Origin: Chroococcidiopsis thermalis PCC 7203 | GTDB taxonomy: Bacteria; Cyanobacteriota; Cyanobacteriia; Cyanobacteriales; Chroococcidiopsidaceae | DNA: 64,000 nt | Reading direction: 5' to 3' | Assembly: GCF_000317125.1 (NCBI RefSeq) | Contig: NC_019695.1 | Span: 4,948,336 to 5,012,335, forward strand | Shown here: positions 19,486-28,556 of the stretch, piece after piece | Position numbering within the stretch: position 1 is the stretch's first letter | How the letters are laid out: the number at the start of each line of letters is the position of its first letter | Notes under the pieces: generated by a model | Database searches by the model: none | Told to the model about the DNA's origin: nothing | What the model saw: only the letters and a program-made list of their open reading frames with translations | Program-made: the position numbers and the translations under genes

Positions 19486-19519
19486 GAAGGCAACAGGCAG
19501 AGGAGCAGAGGAGTTGTCA

Positions 19520-20575
19520 GTGAGCGAACCCGAAGACTTTATCCTGTCTTGTCCCATCCCAATTGACAAGTATCCCCGCGTTCTACTGGCGCATGGGGGT
19601 GGTGGAAGGTTAATGCATCAGTTGATTTCACAAATGTTTTTGGCGACATTTAGCCATAGCGATCGCGCGCCACATGACGCTGCCGAAATTCACCTCAAAA
19701 GCGGCAGAATTGCTTTTACCACTGATTCTTATGTAGTTCAACCCCTGTTTTTTCCAGGCGGCGATATCGGAATGCTGGCAGTTAACGGCACTGTCAACGA
19801 TCTGGCGATGAGCGGAGCGCGTCCGCTGTATTTAAGTGCTGGGTTTATTTTGGAAGAAGGGCTACCGATGGAAACGCTCTGGCGGGTGGTGCGATCGATG
19901 CAACAAGCAGCTCAAACAGCCAACGTGCAGATCGTGACTGGCGATACAAAGGTTGTGGATAAAGGGAAGGGAGACGGCATTTTTATCAATACTGCTGGTG
20001 TTGGAATTATCGAGCATGACCAGGCGATCGCCCCCCAATCAATTCAGCCTGGGGATGTGTTGCTCCTCAATGGCGATCTCGGTCGTCACGGCATTGCTAT
20101 TATGACCGAGAGGGAGGGTTTAGCCTTTGAAACTACCATAGAGAGCGACGCTGCACCGTTAGCGAGTCTGATTCTAGAACTGCTTGCGGCTGAAATTGAA
20201 ATTCACTGTTTGCGCGATTTGACTCGTGGCGGTTTATCGAGCGCTCTAAATGAAATTGCCCAAGCTGCCTGCGTCAAAACTGAAATTGATGAAAGTGCCA
20301 TCCCCATAAGTGAAGAAGTGCAAGGAGCGTGTGAAATCCTCGGTTTCGATCCGCTTTATGTCGCTAATGAAGGAAGATTTGTCGCTTTTGTGCCACCAGA
20401 ATTTGCCCAAACAGCAATAAAAATTATGCGATCGCATCCTTTAGGAAAATCTGCTCAAATTATTGGCAGTGTTACCGAACGCAAAACATCTGGTTTTGTC
20501 ACGATGAAGAGTAAAATTGGCGCTCAACGCATTGTCGATATGTTAAGCGGAGAACAACTACCGCGAATCTGCTAA
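19520..20575 (+). CDS. hypE: Hydrogenase maturation protein HypE
   Basis: HypE dehydrates the carbamoyl group on its C-terminal cysteine to a thiocyanate that supplies the CN ligands. The protein ends in LPRIC, with the required terminal Cys. Upstream, [30 protein letters not shown] and [15 protein letters not shown] define the PurM/ThiL-like ATP-binding fold. The frame is open from 19388, overlapping hypD, but conservation begins at about SEPEDF, so I choose the GTG at 19520. The 34-base gap after hypD is built of GGCAGAGGAGCAGAGGAG repeats. Its stop faces the DUF456 gene only 11 bases away. Confidence 0.95.
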   Translation: MSEPEDFILSCPIPIDKYPRVLLAHGGGGRLMHQLISQMFLATFSHSDRAPHDAAEIHLKSGRIAFTTDSYVVQPLFFPGGDIGMLAVNGTVNDLAMSGARPLYLSAGFILEEGLPMETLWRVVRSMQQAAQTANVQIVTGDTKVVDKGKGDGIFINTAGVGIIEHDQAIAPQSIQPGDVLLLNGDLGRHGIAIMTEREGLAFETTIESDAAPLASLILELLAAEIEIHCLRDLTRGGLSSALNEIAQAACVKTEIDESAIPISEEVQGACEILGFDPLYVANEGRFVAFVPPEFAQTAIKIMRSHPLGKSAQIIGSVTERKTSGFVTMKSKIGAQRIVDMLSGEQLPRIC

Positions 20576-20586
20576 TCCGAATTTGC

Positions 20587-21102
20587 TCATCCCATCACTT
20601 GTGGTAGCGTGGCATAGAGAAAAAAGCCGACTGCCACAATTGCCAATAACCCCTGAATCAAATTTCCCACCAGAGAACCGACTACAATTCCGATTCCAGC
20701 TTTCAAGGCTCGTTTAAGATCGCGTTGATAAATATACTCGCCAATAATTGCTCCTAACAAAGGTCCGAGCAAAATTCCTAACAAGGGACCACCAAACGGC
20801 AAAGCAGGCAATAAACCAAAAATACCCAATAGCAAACCAACAACCGCACCAATCTGTCCCCATTTACTGGCTCCAGCGCGTTTCGCTCCCCAGAAGGTAG
20901 CCAGCAGATCGATGCCGACGCTAAGCGCCAACACCACCACCGTCACAATTAGAGGTACGGCAATGCTACCAAAAGAACCTTGCACCACACCCCAAATTGC
21001 GATCGCGACTAAAATCAAACTCGTCCCAGGAATCCCTGGAACCACTGCCCCAATCACACCGACAACCATGAGGGCAACTAATAACCAATAGAGAGTTAGC
21101 AT
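20587..21102 (-). CDS. DUF456 family membrane protein
   Basis: This is a 171-residue, very hydrophobic protein with four to five membrane helices. It has VVPGIPGTSLILVAIAIWG near the N-terminus and glycine-rich helices (LPFGGPLLGILLGPLLGAIIGEY) in the middle, the hallmark of DUF456 proteins. No biochemical function is established for the family as far as I know. It is convergent with hypE. Confidence 0.85.
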   Translation of the reverse strand: MLTLYWLLVALMVVGVIGAVVPGIPGTSLILVAIAIWGVVQGSFGSIAVPLIVTVVVLALSVGIDLLATFWGAKRAGASKWGQIGAVVGLLLGIFGLLPALPFGGPLLGILLGPLLGAIIGEYIYQRDLKRALKAGIGIVVGSLVGNLIQGLLAIVAVGFFLYATLPQVMG

Positions 21103-21108
21103 AATTTT

Positions 21109-21215
21109 TCATTTGTCATTTGTCGTTCGTCATTTGTCATTAGTGAATCGTTAATTTTGACTTTTAACTTTTGACTTTTGACTTTTTCCCTACTCCCTGC
21201 TCCCTGCTCCCTGCT
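21109..21215. repeat. STRR cluster
   Basis: TCATTTG heptamers, TTTTGAC/TTTAACT units and CTCCCTG heptamers fill the gap between DUF456 and the CCB-like gene. Confidence 0.8.
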
Positions 21216-21852
21216 CCCTAAAAAGGGTAACGTCTAACTTGTCAGCAATACCAGCGATCCAGGTTTCGTCTTGCTTGGTATAGCTGCGGGGAGCATTTGC
21301 ACCCAAAATCATTACGCCTTGCTGACCGATGGGCTGACAAATAACTCCTTGGGTGTTTTCTGGCAAGTAGTCAAATTCAAATCGTCCTGGGTAAACGCTC
21401 AAAGCCACTAAGTAAACTGGTTTATGTTTTTCCAGCACCCGTTGGACGATCGCCCCTGGAGTCACTTCGGCTTTCTCTGGTAAGATGCCGCGCCGCAGCA
21501 ACACTTTTCCCTGATAAAACACGATCAGCGATCGCGTGACGGTATTTGTCAACAACAAATAAGATGCCCATGCTAGTTCTGTCCTAACTGTTTCGGGCAA
21601 GTCTGGAGCCAACTCGAACCTTTGCTCGCCCACGAGTTCTACTGCATCCGGCAGGCGCGGTGCGACTTGCTGCCAAAGCAAGCCAGTCAAAATTAGCACC
21701 GCACTGACAATTGCCCCCAAAACATCCGACCGTGCCTGAGTCACTGTCAGTTCCGGTGTCAGCAACCGATTGACCAACAGCAACACAGCAGCTAACCCCC
21801 CTACCACTAGAGGTATTAGCCTTACAACTCGATTTGGATCTGGTTTAGCCAT
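21190..21852 (-). CDS. Cofactor assembly of complex C subunit B (CCB2/CCB4-like)
   Basis: It matches the CCB2/CCB4 (DUF2930) family, which attaches haem ci to cytochrome b6 of the b6f complex on the stromal/cytoplasmic side of the thylakoid. The sequence has two N-terminal membrane helices (LIPLVVGGLAAVLLLV, VLGAIVSAVLILTGLLW) followed by a soluble domain with YQGKVLLRRGILP and YLPENTQGVICQPIGQ. I choose ATG 21852, giving 220 residues. The frame stays open to 22056, but that extension consists of GDKG/GGQG repeats from STRR DNA and is unlikely to be translated. Confidence 0.82.
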   Translation of the reverse strand: MAKPDPNRVVRLIPLVVGGLAAVLLLVNRLLTPELTVTQARSDVLGAIVSAVLILTGLLWQQVAPRLPDAVELVGEQRFELAPDLPETVRTELAWASYLLLTNTVTRSLIVFYQGKVLLRRGILPEKAEVTPGAIVQRVLEKHKPVYLVALSVYPGRFEFDYLPENTQGVICQPIGQQGVMILGANAPRSYTKQDETWIAGIADKLDVTLFREQGAGSRE

Positions 21853-21859
21853 GTTGGAG

Positions 21860-22050
21860 TGAGTAGTGAGTAACGAGCAGTGAGTAGTGAACAAAGAAGG
21901 ATGTAGAGTGTTGGGTGTAGTGAAATTTCGATCTCTCCCTTGTCCCCCTTGTCCCCCTTGTCCCCCTAATCCCCACTCCCTTCGGTCGTGGGGAAGAGCG
22001 AGTTCCCCCTTGTCCCCCTTGTCCCCCTTGTCCGTCTCTTTTCCCAAATT
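21860..22050. repeat. STRR cluster between the CCB-like gene and rpaB
   Basis: GAGTAGTGAGTAACG-type repeats (about 21860-21890) and two arrays of TTGTCCCCC 9-mers (about 21935-21965 and 22005-22032). They stay open in the reading frame of the CCB-like gene, which can mislead gene callers about its start. Confidence 0.8.
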
Positions 22051-22069
22051 AGCCACTATCCACCAGTAT

Positions 22070-22807
22070 TCACTCCTCTCCCGGTTCGATAATCCGTTGG
22101 AATAGATAACCCGTGCCTCTAGCGGTAAGGATTAATTCTGGGTTACTAGGGTCGTCTTCTAACTTCGCCCGCAGTCGCGAGATATGCACGTCTACTACGC
22201 GAGTGTCTACATGTCGTTCGGGCGTATAGCCCCAAACTTCCTGCAAGATTTCCGATCGCGAAAAGGCTTCCCCCGAACGGCTGACTAACAGCTCTAGCAA
22301 GCTAAATTCCATTCCAGTTAATCGAATCCGCTCGTCTCCTTTGTAAACCTGTCGCTTATTCGTGTCAATTTTGATACTTCCTACTTGGATCACGCCAGAG
22401 CTAGGAATTCCCGAAGCACCTGTTTTATCTACCCGTCGCAATACAGAGCGAATGCGTGCTTCCAGTTCTTTCGGGGAAAATGGCTTGACTACGTAATCAT
22501 CCGCACCTAATTCCAGTCCGGTGATCCGATCGGCGACATCGCCCAGGGCTGTTAGCATAATAATTGGTACATCTGATTCCTTGCGTAGCTCTTGACACAC
22601 GCCGTAGCCATCTAACTTCGGCATCATCACGTCCAAGACAACCAAATCTGGATCGGCTTTGCGAAATGTATCCAAAGCTTCCTCGCCGTCTGCTGCTGTC
22701 ACGACATCGTAACCAATCATCGACAGCCGCGTTTCTAAGATCCGCCGAATGCTGGCTTCGTCGTCCACGACTAGGATTTTTTCTTTATGACTTTCCAAAT
22801 TGACCAA
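22070..22807 (-). CDS. rpaB: OmpR-family response regulator RpaB (Ycf27)
   Basis: RpaB is the essential cyanobacterial response regulator that binds HLR1 elements and controls high-light and photosystem genes, paired with the kinase Hik33/NblS. The receiver domain has DD at 15-16, phosphoacceptor Asp59 (VVLDVMMPKLDG), Thr in MLTALGD and Lys in VVKPFSPKELEAR. The winged-helix domain ends RGTGYLFQRI. The near-complete match to the highly conserved RpaB sequence (GLELGADDYVVKPFSPKELE) separates it from its paralogue RpaA. At 245 residues it is full length, and it is divergent from radA. Confidence 0.93.
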   Translation of the reverse strand: MVNLESHKEKILVVDDEASIRRILETRLSMIGYDVVTAADGEEALDTFRKADPDLVVLDVMMPKLDGYGVCQELRKESDVPIIMLTALGDVADRITGLELGADDYVVKPFSPKELEARIRSVLRRVDKTGASGIPSSGVIQVGSIKIDTNKRQVYKGDERIRLTGMEFSLLELLVSRSGEAFSRSEILQEVWGYTPERHVDTRVVDVHISRLRAKLEDDPSNPELILTARGTGYLFQRIIEPGEE

Positions 22808-22984
22808 CGCTCCTTAAAACCAACATTTTTGAATTTTAATTTTTAGTACTATTACATGAAGATCTTATCCCATTCAATCCATGTAAATTAGCCGAAATTC
22901 TCGCACTCACTTACTTTCAAGGTTTTTTAATATTTGCGGTTTTACCAACAAAATTTAACTTAACGCAACAAAAGCACTAAACGA

Positions 22985-24505
22985 ATGCCCAAACCCCGTA
23001 CCTATTTCGTTTGCAATGAATGTGGCGCAGAGTCGCCTCAGTGGTTTGGTAAGTGTCCTGCCTGCGGGACTTACAATTCCTTAGAAGAACAAATTACGAG
23101 TACAACTCTCGGGACGCTACCAACTCGTGGGGTTAGCTGGCAGCAAACGCCGCAAAGCAATGGTAAGTCGATCGCTAAAGCCGCAAAACCCCGCGCTTCT
23201 CTAACCTTCGACCAAATTAGCGATCGCCAAGTGAGCCGCTGGTGTTCTGGCTATGACGAACTCGACCGAGTACTCGGTGGTGGTATTGTACCAGGTTCTA
23301 TGGTTTTGATCGGCGGCGATCCGGGGATTGGCAAATCGACTTTGTTACTACAGGTTTCTAACCAACTCGCCCAAAACTATCGCATTCTCTACGTTTGCGG
23401 TGAAGAGTCAGGACAGCAAGTGAAGTTACGCGCTTCTCGTTTGGGTGTATCTAAATTTCAAAACCCTATAGAGGAATCAGATCCCCAGCTTCAAAACCAA
23501 TCGCCTAACGGTCATTTAGTTAACAATGGTAGTGCAAGAGCCGATTTATACGTTTTGCCAGAAACAGATCTCGAAGAAATACTGAGGGAAGTCGATTCGC
23601 TCAAACCCAATGTAGCTGTCATCGATAGTATCCAAACCGTCTATTTTCCCGCCTTAACTTCCGCCCCTGGTTCGGTAGCACAGGTGCGAGAATGTACCTC
23701 AGCCCTGATGCAAGTCGCAAAACGGGAAGATATTACGATGTTAATTGTGGGACACGTTACCAAAGAAGGTGCGATTGCGGGTCCCAAAGTTTTAGAACAT
23801 TTGGTAGATACAGTACTTTATTTTGAAGGCGATCGCTTCGCCTCCCATCGGTTGTTACGCACAGTCAAGAATCGCTTTGGCGCTACTCATGAAATTGGCA
23901 TCTTTGAAATGATCGATCGCGGGTTGCGGGAAGTCGCCAACCCTTCAGAATTATTTCTCGGTAGCCGCGACGATCCTTCACCAGGAACGGCGATAGTGGT
24001 TGCTTGCGAAGGCACGCGCCCGATTGTGGTAGAGTTACAAGCCTTGGTTAGTCCCACCAGCTATGCTTCACCCCGTCGTTCTACCACGGGGATAGACTAC
24101 AGCCGTTTACTGCAAATTTTGGCAGTGTTAGAAAAACGAGTTGGCATTCCTTTGTCTAAACTGGATGCCTATGTCGCCTCTGCTGGTGGCTTAAGCGTGG
24201 AAGAACCAGCTGTAGATCTGGGAGTCGCGATCGCCGTAGTCGCTTCTTTCCGCGATCGCATTGTCGATCAGCGCACTGTTTTAATTGGAGAAGTCGGGTT
24301 AGGCGGACAAGTACGCCCCGTCTCTCAAATGGAACTGCGTCTGAAAGAAGCTGCTAAACTAGGATTTAAGCGGGCAATTGTACCCAAAGGGCAACCCTAT
24401 CCTGACGTAGATTTGGAAATTATTCCTGTCGCCAAAGTACTCGATGCGATTATCGCTGCAATCCCCCCACAATCGTTCCCAGATTTAGATTTAGAAGAGG
24501 AATAG
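22985..24505 (+). CDS. radA: DNA repair protein RadA
   Basis: RadA is a RecA-like DnaB-type helicase that aids branch migration in recombinational repair. It has an N-terminal zinc finger C10-X2-C13-X10-C24-X2-C27, a Walker A GDPGIGKST at 111-119, the RadA-specific KNRFG motif (LLRTVKNRFGATHEIG) and a C-terminal Lon-like domain (DAYVASAGGLSVEEPAVDLG). The 506-residue length is slightly above the usual ~460; the extra lies in a loop around residues 158-185 (EESDPQLQNQSPNGHLVN). Confidence 0.96.
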   Translation: MPKPRTYFVCNECGAESPQWFGKCPACGTYNSLEEQITSTTLGTLPTRGVSWQQTPQSNGKSIAKAAKPRASLTFDQISDRQVSRWCSGYDELDRVLGGGIVPGSMVLIGGDPGIGKSTLLLQVSNQLAQNYRILYVCGEESGQQVKLRASRLGVSKFQNPIEESDPQLQNQSPNGHLVNNGSARADLYVLPETDLEEILREVDSLKPNVAVIDSIQTVYFPALTSAPGSVAQVRECTSALMQVAKREDITMLIVGHVTKEGAIAGPKVLEHLVDTVLYFEGDRFASHRLLRTVKNRFGATHEIGIFEMIDRGLREVANPSELFLGSRDDPSPGTAIVVACEGTRPIVVELQALVSPTSYASPRRSTTGIDYSRLLQILAVLEKRVGIPLSKLDAYVASAGGLSVEEPAVDLGVAIAVVASFRDRIVDQRTVLIGEVGLGGQVRPVSQMELRLKEAAKLGFKRAIVPKGQPYPDVDLEIIPVAKVLDAIIAAIPPQSFPDLDLEEE

Positions 24506-24845
24506 TATTTGGGTTAGCAGTAGGGCATTCGTTCCCCTCTTTTTAAGGGGGGTTAGGGGGGATCGAAATCTGAAACTTCAAATGCTTCACTCCCGCTAGT
24601 ATTGCCGATCGCGATCCAACGTTGAACTTGTGGTAGATCGCAAAGTCGGGTTGAATGTGAAAAAATATAAATCAGCGCTCCATCGAGCGATCGCCACACA
24701 ACTAAATCCTTAACTTAATTCGGTCAAAACTCCAGAGATTAATAGAACTGCAAACCAAGTTTCCGTAATATTGCTGTAGTTGACGCTCGGTTTTCGTGAT
24801 ACACAGAATGAGTTATGTAAATTTCTATGGAGAGTTCTTGTCATT
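24506..24845. other. Intergenic region with repeat and possible short ORF
   Basis: Positions 24533-24562 carry the pyrimidine/purine element CCCCTCTTTTTAAGGGG plus TTAGGGGGGATC, a common cyanobacterial intergenic sequence. A 48-codon open frame on the minus strand is listed separately. No other gene is evident. Confidence 0.5.
24553..24699 (-). CDS. Possible small ORF or gene remnant, unknown
   Basis: Reading from a GTG at 24699, the frame gives VWRSLDGALIYIFSHSTRL, then PQVQRWIAIGNTS and FEVSDFDPP before a stop in the CCCCCCTAA element. It has protein-like composition and HIP1-free codons, but no convincing ribosome-binding site, and the end is formed by a repeat element. It could be a genuine short protein or the truncated end of a lost gene. 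I do not recognise the family. Confidence 0.3.
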   Translation of the reverse strand: MWRSLDGALIYIFSHSTRLCDLPQVQRWIAIGNTSGSEAFEVSDFDPP

Positions 24846-25109
24846 ATGGTAAATAGTTCTGACTTTCTGCATCCTCGCAGTCGTTACTATGGCAAAGTAC
24901 AGCCTGAAAATTTAGTCTTTAACGCCAATCTCCAAGAATTCGCCCAGCATGTCAGTTACATCTGTAACTTAGAAACTGCCGGAAAAATTTCTCCGGATGA
25001 AGCATACAAAAAAATTCGCGACTTGTGGAAACAACTCAAACGCTCGAAAAAAGAGTTGGGAATCGGTGAAAACCCATTTCAGAATGACGACGAGCAAAAA
25101 GATAGCTAA
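24846..25109 (+). CDS. Small conserved cyanobacterial protein, function unknown
   Basis: This 87-residue soluble protein begins MVNSSDFLHPRSRYYGK and continues with PENLVFNANLQEFAQHVSYIC and ISPDEAYKKIRDLWKQLK. Similar short proteins with the same YPRSRYYG/NLQEF pattern are widespread in cyanobacteria and unnamed. I chose ATG 24846 because the upstream 22 codons (from a TTG at 24780) look unconserved. No domain of known function is visible. Confidence 0.75.
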   Translation: MVNSSDFLHPRSRYYGKVQPENLVFNANLQEFAQHVSYICNLETAGKISPDEAYKKIRDLWKQLKRSKKELGIGENPFQNDDEQKDS

Positions 25110-25160
25110 CGTTCTATTGTCATAGCACGATGTTTACATCCGCGTTAAAAATTTCTCTTT

Positions 25161-25190
25161 TGTAGAGACGTTACATGTAACGTCTCTACA
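25161..25190. repeat. Perfect 30-bp palindrome, copy A
   Basis: TGTAGAGACGTTACA is followed immediately by its exact reverse complement. A partial third arm (TGTCTCTACA) follows at 25194-25203. It is identical to 63457-63486. It could fold as a hairpin downstream of the preceding gene. Confidence 0.95.
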
Positions 25191-25210
25191 TTTTGTCTCT
25201 ACATTTTTTA

Positions 25211-26350
25211 TTAACCTACCAAAACATTCTCTGCCAAACGCTTTGACTCTACCATCTGATAATATCCCTGTAACTGACGAGTAGCCGCCGCCCATCCCCA
25301 GCGTTCTGCCTCCAAACGGGCATTTTGACGAATGGTTTCTCGCTCCTGTTTTTGCTCTAACAGATGTAAAGTTGCAGCGATCGCTCCTTGTTCGTCTTTA
25401 GGATCGAATAAATAACCATTGACTCCAGACGTGACAATATCGACAATTCCGCCTGAATTTGCTGCAACTACAGGACAGCCAGCCGCCATTGCCTCAAGTA
25501 AAACTAGTCCCAGCGTCTCAGTCCGCGAAGGAAACAGAAACGCATCAGCAGAAGCAAACGCTGCACCAAGGTCTCTACCCGTGAGATAGCCGACAAAGTG
25601 AGTATTCGTTCCCGCAAAATGTTTCTCTAAAGCTAAACGATGAGGTCCATCTCCTACCAAAGCTAAGCGCGCCTCTGGAATTGCCTCTAATACGGGTTTA
25701 ATCCGTTCGATTTCTTTTTCCGCTGACAGACGACCGACGTAGAGTAACAAGGGACTATCGGGATGACCTTGAGATAGCCGCGATCGCATTTGTTCGCAAG
25801 TTAAATCGGGATGAAACAACTCCGTATCAACTCCCCGCTGCCACAAGTCTACTCGTTGGATTCCGTGGCTAGATAGCTCTTCTACCATTGCCGTTGAAGT
25901 ACACAAATTTAATTCTGCTTGATTGTGAGCAGTTTTGAGCAATTCCCACAGCAAGCCTTCCAACATTCCTAGTCCGTAATGCTGTAAATACTGCGGTAAG
26001 TGAGTGTGATACGAGGCAACTAAGGGAATTTTTAACACTTTCGCATAAAATAACCCCGATAGTCCTAACACTGCGGGGTTGACTACATGGACGATATCGG
26101 GTTGGAATCTCTCCAGTTCGTGACCGATCGCGGGGCGTGGTAATGCCATTTTTAACTCTGGATACAATGGTAAAGGGAAACCCGAAACACCGTAAACTTT
26201 CGCCCCTTGATACTCTGTAATCCCCCCTTCGGGTGCAACAACTAAAACGCGATCGCCGTTACGTTGTAAATGTTCGACCGTGTGACGCAACCGCGTGACA
26301 ATACCGTCAACCTTGGGTAGGAAGGTTTCTGTAAATAAGGCAATTTTCAT
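25211..26350 (-). CDS. sqdX: Sulfoquinovosyl diacylglycerol synthase (sulfolipid glycosyltransferase)
   Basis: SqdX transfers sulfoquinovose from UDP-sulfoquinovose to diacylglycerol, the last step in making the thylakoid lipid SQDG. It is a GT4 glycosyltransferase of 379 residues starting MKIALFTETFLPKVDGIV. It has VASYHTHLPQYLQHYG in the N-lobe and the nucleotide-binding segment FLFPSRTETLGLVLLEAMAAGCPVV (E-X7-E). ATG 26350 begins the conserved sequence; 24 upstream codons in frame are excluded. Location next to sqdB supports SqdX over other GT4 enzymes. Confidence 0.9.
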   Translation of the reverse strand: MKIALFTETFLPKVDGIVTRLRHTVEHLQRNGDRVLVVAPEGGITEYQGAKVYGVSGFPLPLYPELKMALPRPAIGHELERFQPDIVHVVNPAVLGLSGLFYAKVLKIPLVASYHTHLPQYLQHYGLGMLEGLLWELLKTAHNQAELNLCTSTAMVEELSSHGIQRVDLWQRGVDTELFHPDLTCEQMRSRLSQGHPDSPLLLYVGRLSAEKEIERIKPVLEAIPEARLALVGDGPHRLALEKHFAGTNTHFVGYLTGRDLGAAFASADAFLFPSRTETLGLVLLEAMAAGCPVVAANSGGIVDIVTSGVNGYLFDPKDEQGAIAATLHLLEQKQERETIRQNARLEAERWGWAAATRQLQGYYQMVESKRLAENVLVG

Positions 26351-26434
26351 ACTTATTGAGGGGCGCTGAGGCTGGGGAAAGTTACCAGCAAGTATTTTCC
26401 GATAATCCCAACTTCTTCGCAATATTGGGATCTC

Positions 26435-26626
26435 TCACGGGATAGACAGTTGCTCGAATTTAAATTCTCCGCCAAAATAGCCATCTTCGGCAGCAAAACG
26501 ACCGATCGCTGAGCGATAAGCTTGGTATACCATAATGGAGCGGTCATCATATTGCGCCACAATATGATTTCCCGACTTAGGCAATCGGTCGATCTGCAAT
26601 CGGTAAAGTTTCGTCACCAGTGACAT
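26435..26626 (-). pseudogene. DUF4291 gene remnant (N-terminal fragment)
   Basis: The fragment reads LYRLQIDRLPKSGNHIVAQY, then DDRSIMVYQAYRSAIG and ends FKFEQLSIP. Full DUF4291 proteins continue with a conserved W-I-K-P..W-M-M-Y-R segment, which is absent here, and the total length should be near 180-200 residues. The 3' part is deleted. It lies between sqdB and sqdX on the same strand. Confidence 0.7.
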
Positions 26627-26708
26627 TACAACGACCCTCTCCCTCAACTACGTATTATGAGGGACAAGCGGATTCTCCAACTAACTACCAACTACCAACT
26701 ACCAGTAA

Positions 26709-27872
<1,164 letters not shown>

Positions 27873-28124
27873 TTACTCGCTGATATTCGCTAAATCTACC
27901 AGGTTTATGTCCCCCTTTTGCGTCCTAAATTAGGAGTATATTTTCTGTACAATTGCCTAACCAATCAAAGCCTCTTGCCTCTTGCCTCTTACCTCCTATT
28001 TGAATTTTCGGATTTTTGTTAAAAAATGTTACATTTATGCCGTCAAAACGCTACGCTGTCTTGACACTATGCGAGTAAGCCGATAACGTGATATACATAC
28101 CCGGGTAAGACGATTGAAAAAAAT

Positions 28125-28460
28125 ATGCAAGCTAAGCAAAAAGTTACGCTGTATTTAACGCCTGAACTGCATCGGCGGCTCAAAATCAGAGCCGCGATCG
28201 ACTCGGAACCAATGTCAGAACTCGCTGCCCGCGCGCTCGCTTTTTATTTATCTCACCAAGAGTTAATAGACGAAGCAGAGTCATACGGCAACACGCACAG
28301 AGTTTATGCATGTCCTGAATGTGCAACAACGGTGGCATTGAACGAAGGCGAACTAGTATCCCTCAAGGATCAGCCGGGGGTAATAGAGCAGTCCAAGCCG
28401 GCAAGAGTTGCGGCTGAAGCAGCAATACAAGAAGGGCAACTAGCCCTCGCCAGCCACTAA
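28125..28460 (+). CDS. Ribbon-helix-helix / zinc-ribbon-like small protein
   Basis: In its 111 residues, the first ~45 (KVTLYLTPELHRRLKIRAAI, SMSELAARALAFYLSH-like) form a CopG/MetJ-type ribbon-helix-helix. A CPEC motif (YACPECATTVALNEGEL) then suggests half of a metal ribbon, which would need dimerisation to bind metal. It is likely a DNA-binding regulator. It precedes the Ycf46-type ATPase by 96 bases on the same strand, so a regulatory link to that gene is plausible but unproven. Confidence 0.65.
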   Translation: MQAKQKVTLYLTPELHRRLKIRAAIDSEPMSELAARALAFYLSHQELIDEAESYGNTHRVYACPECATTVALNEGELVSLKDQPGVIEQSKPARVAAEAAIQEGQLALASH

Positions 28461-28556
28461 TTTCATTGAAACTAATTTCATTGAAGCTGATTCATCAAAG
28501 CTGAATCCGAAGCGCTGTCCGTACTATCTTTAGGGTCAAAAGTAAGGTCAAAGGCA

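Noticed and set aside
21853-22056. N-terminal extension of the CCB2/4-like protein with GDKG/GGQG repeats
   Set aside because: It consists of STRR DNA upstream of a good ATG; family homology begins at 21852.
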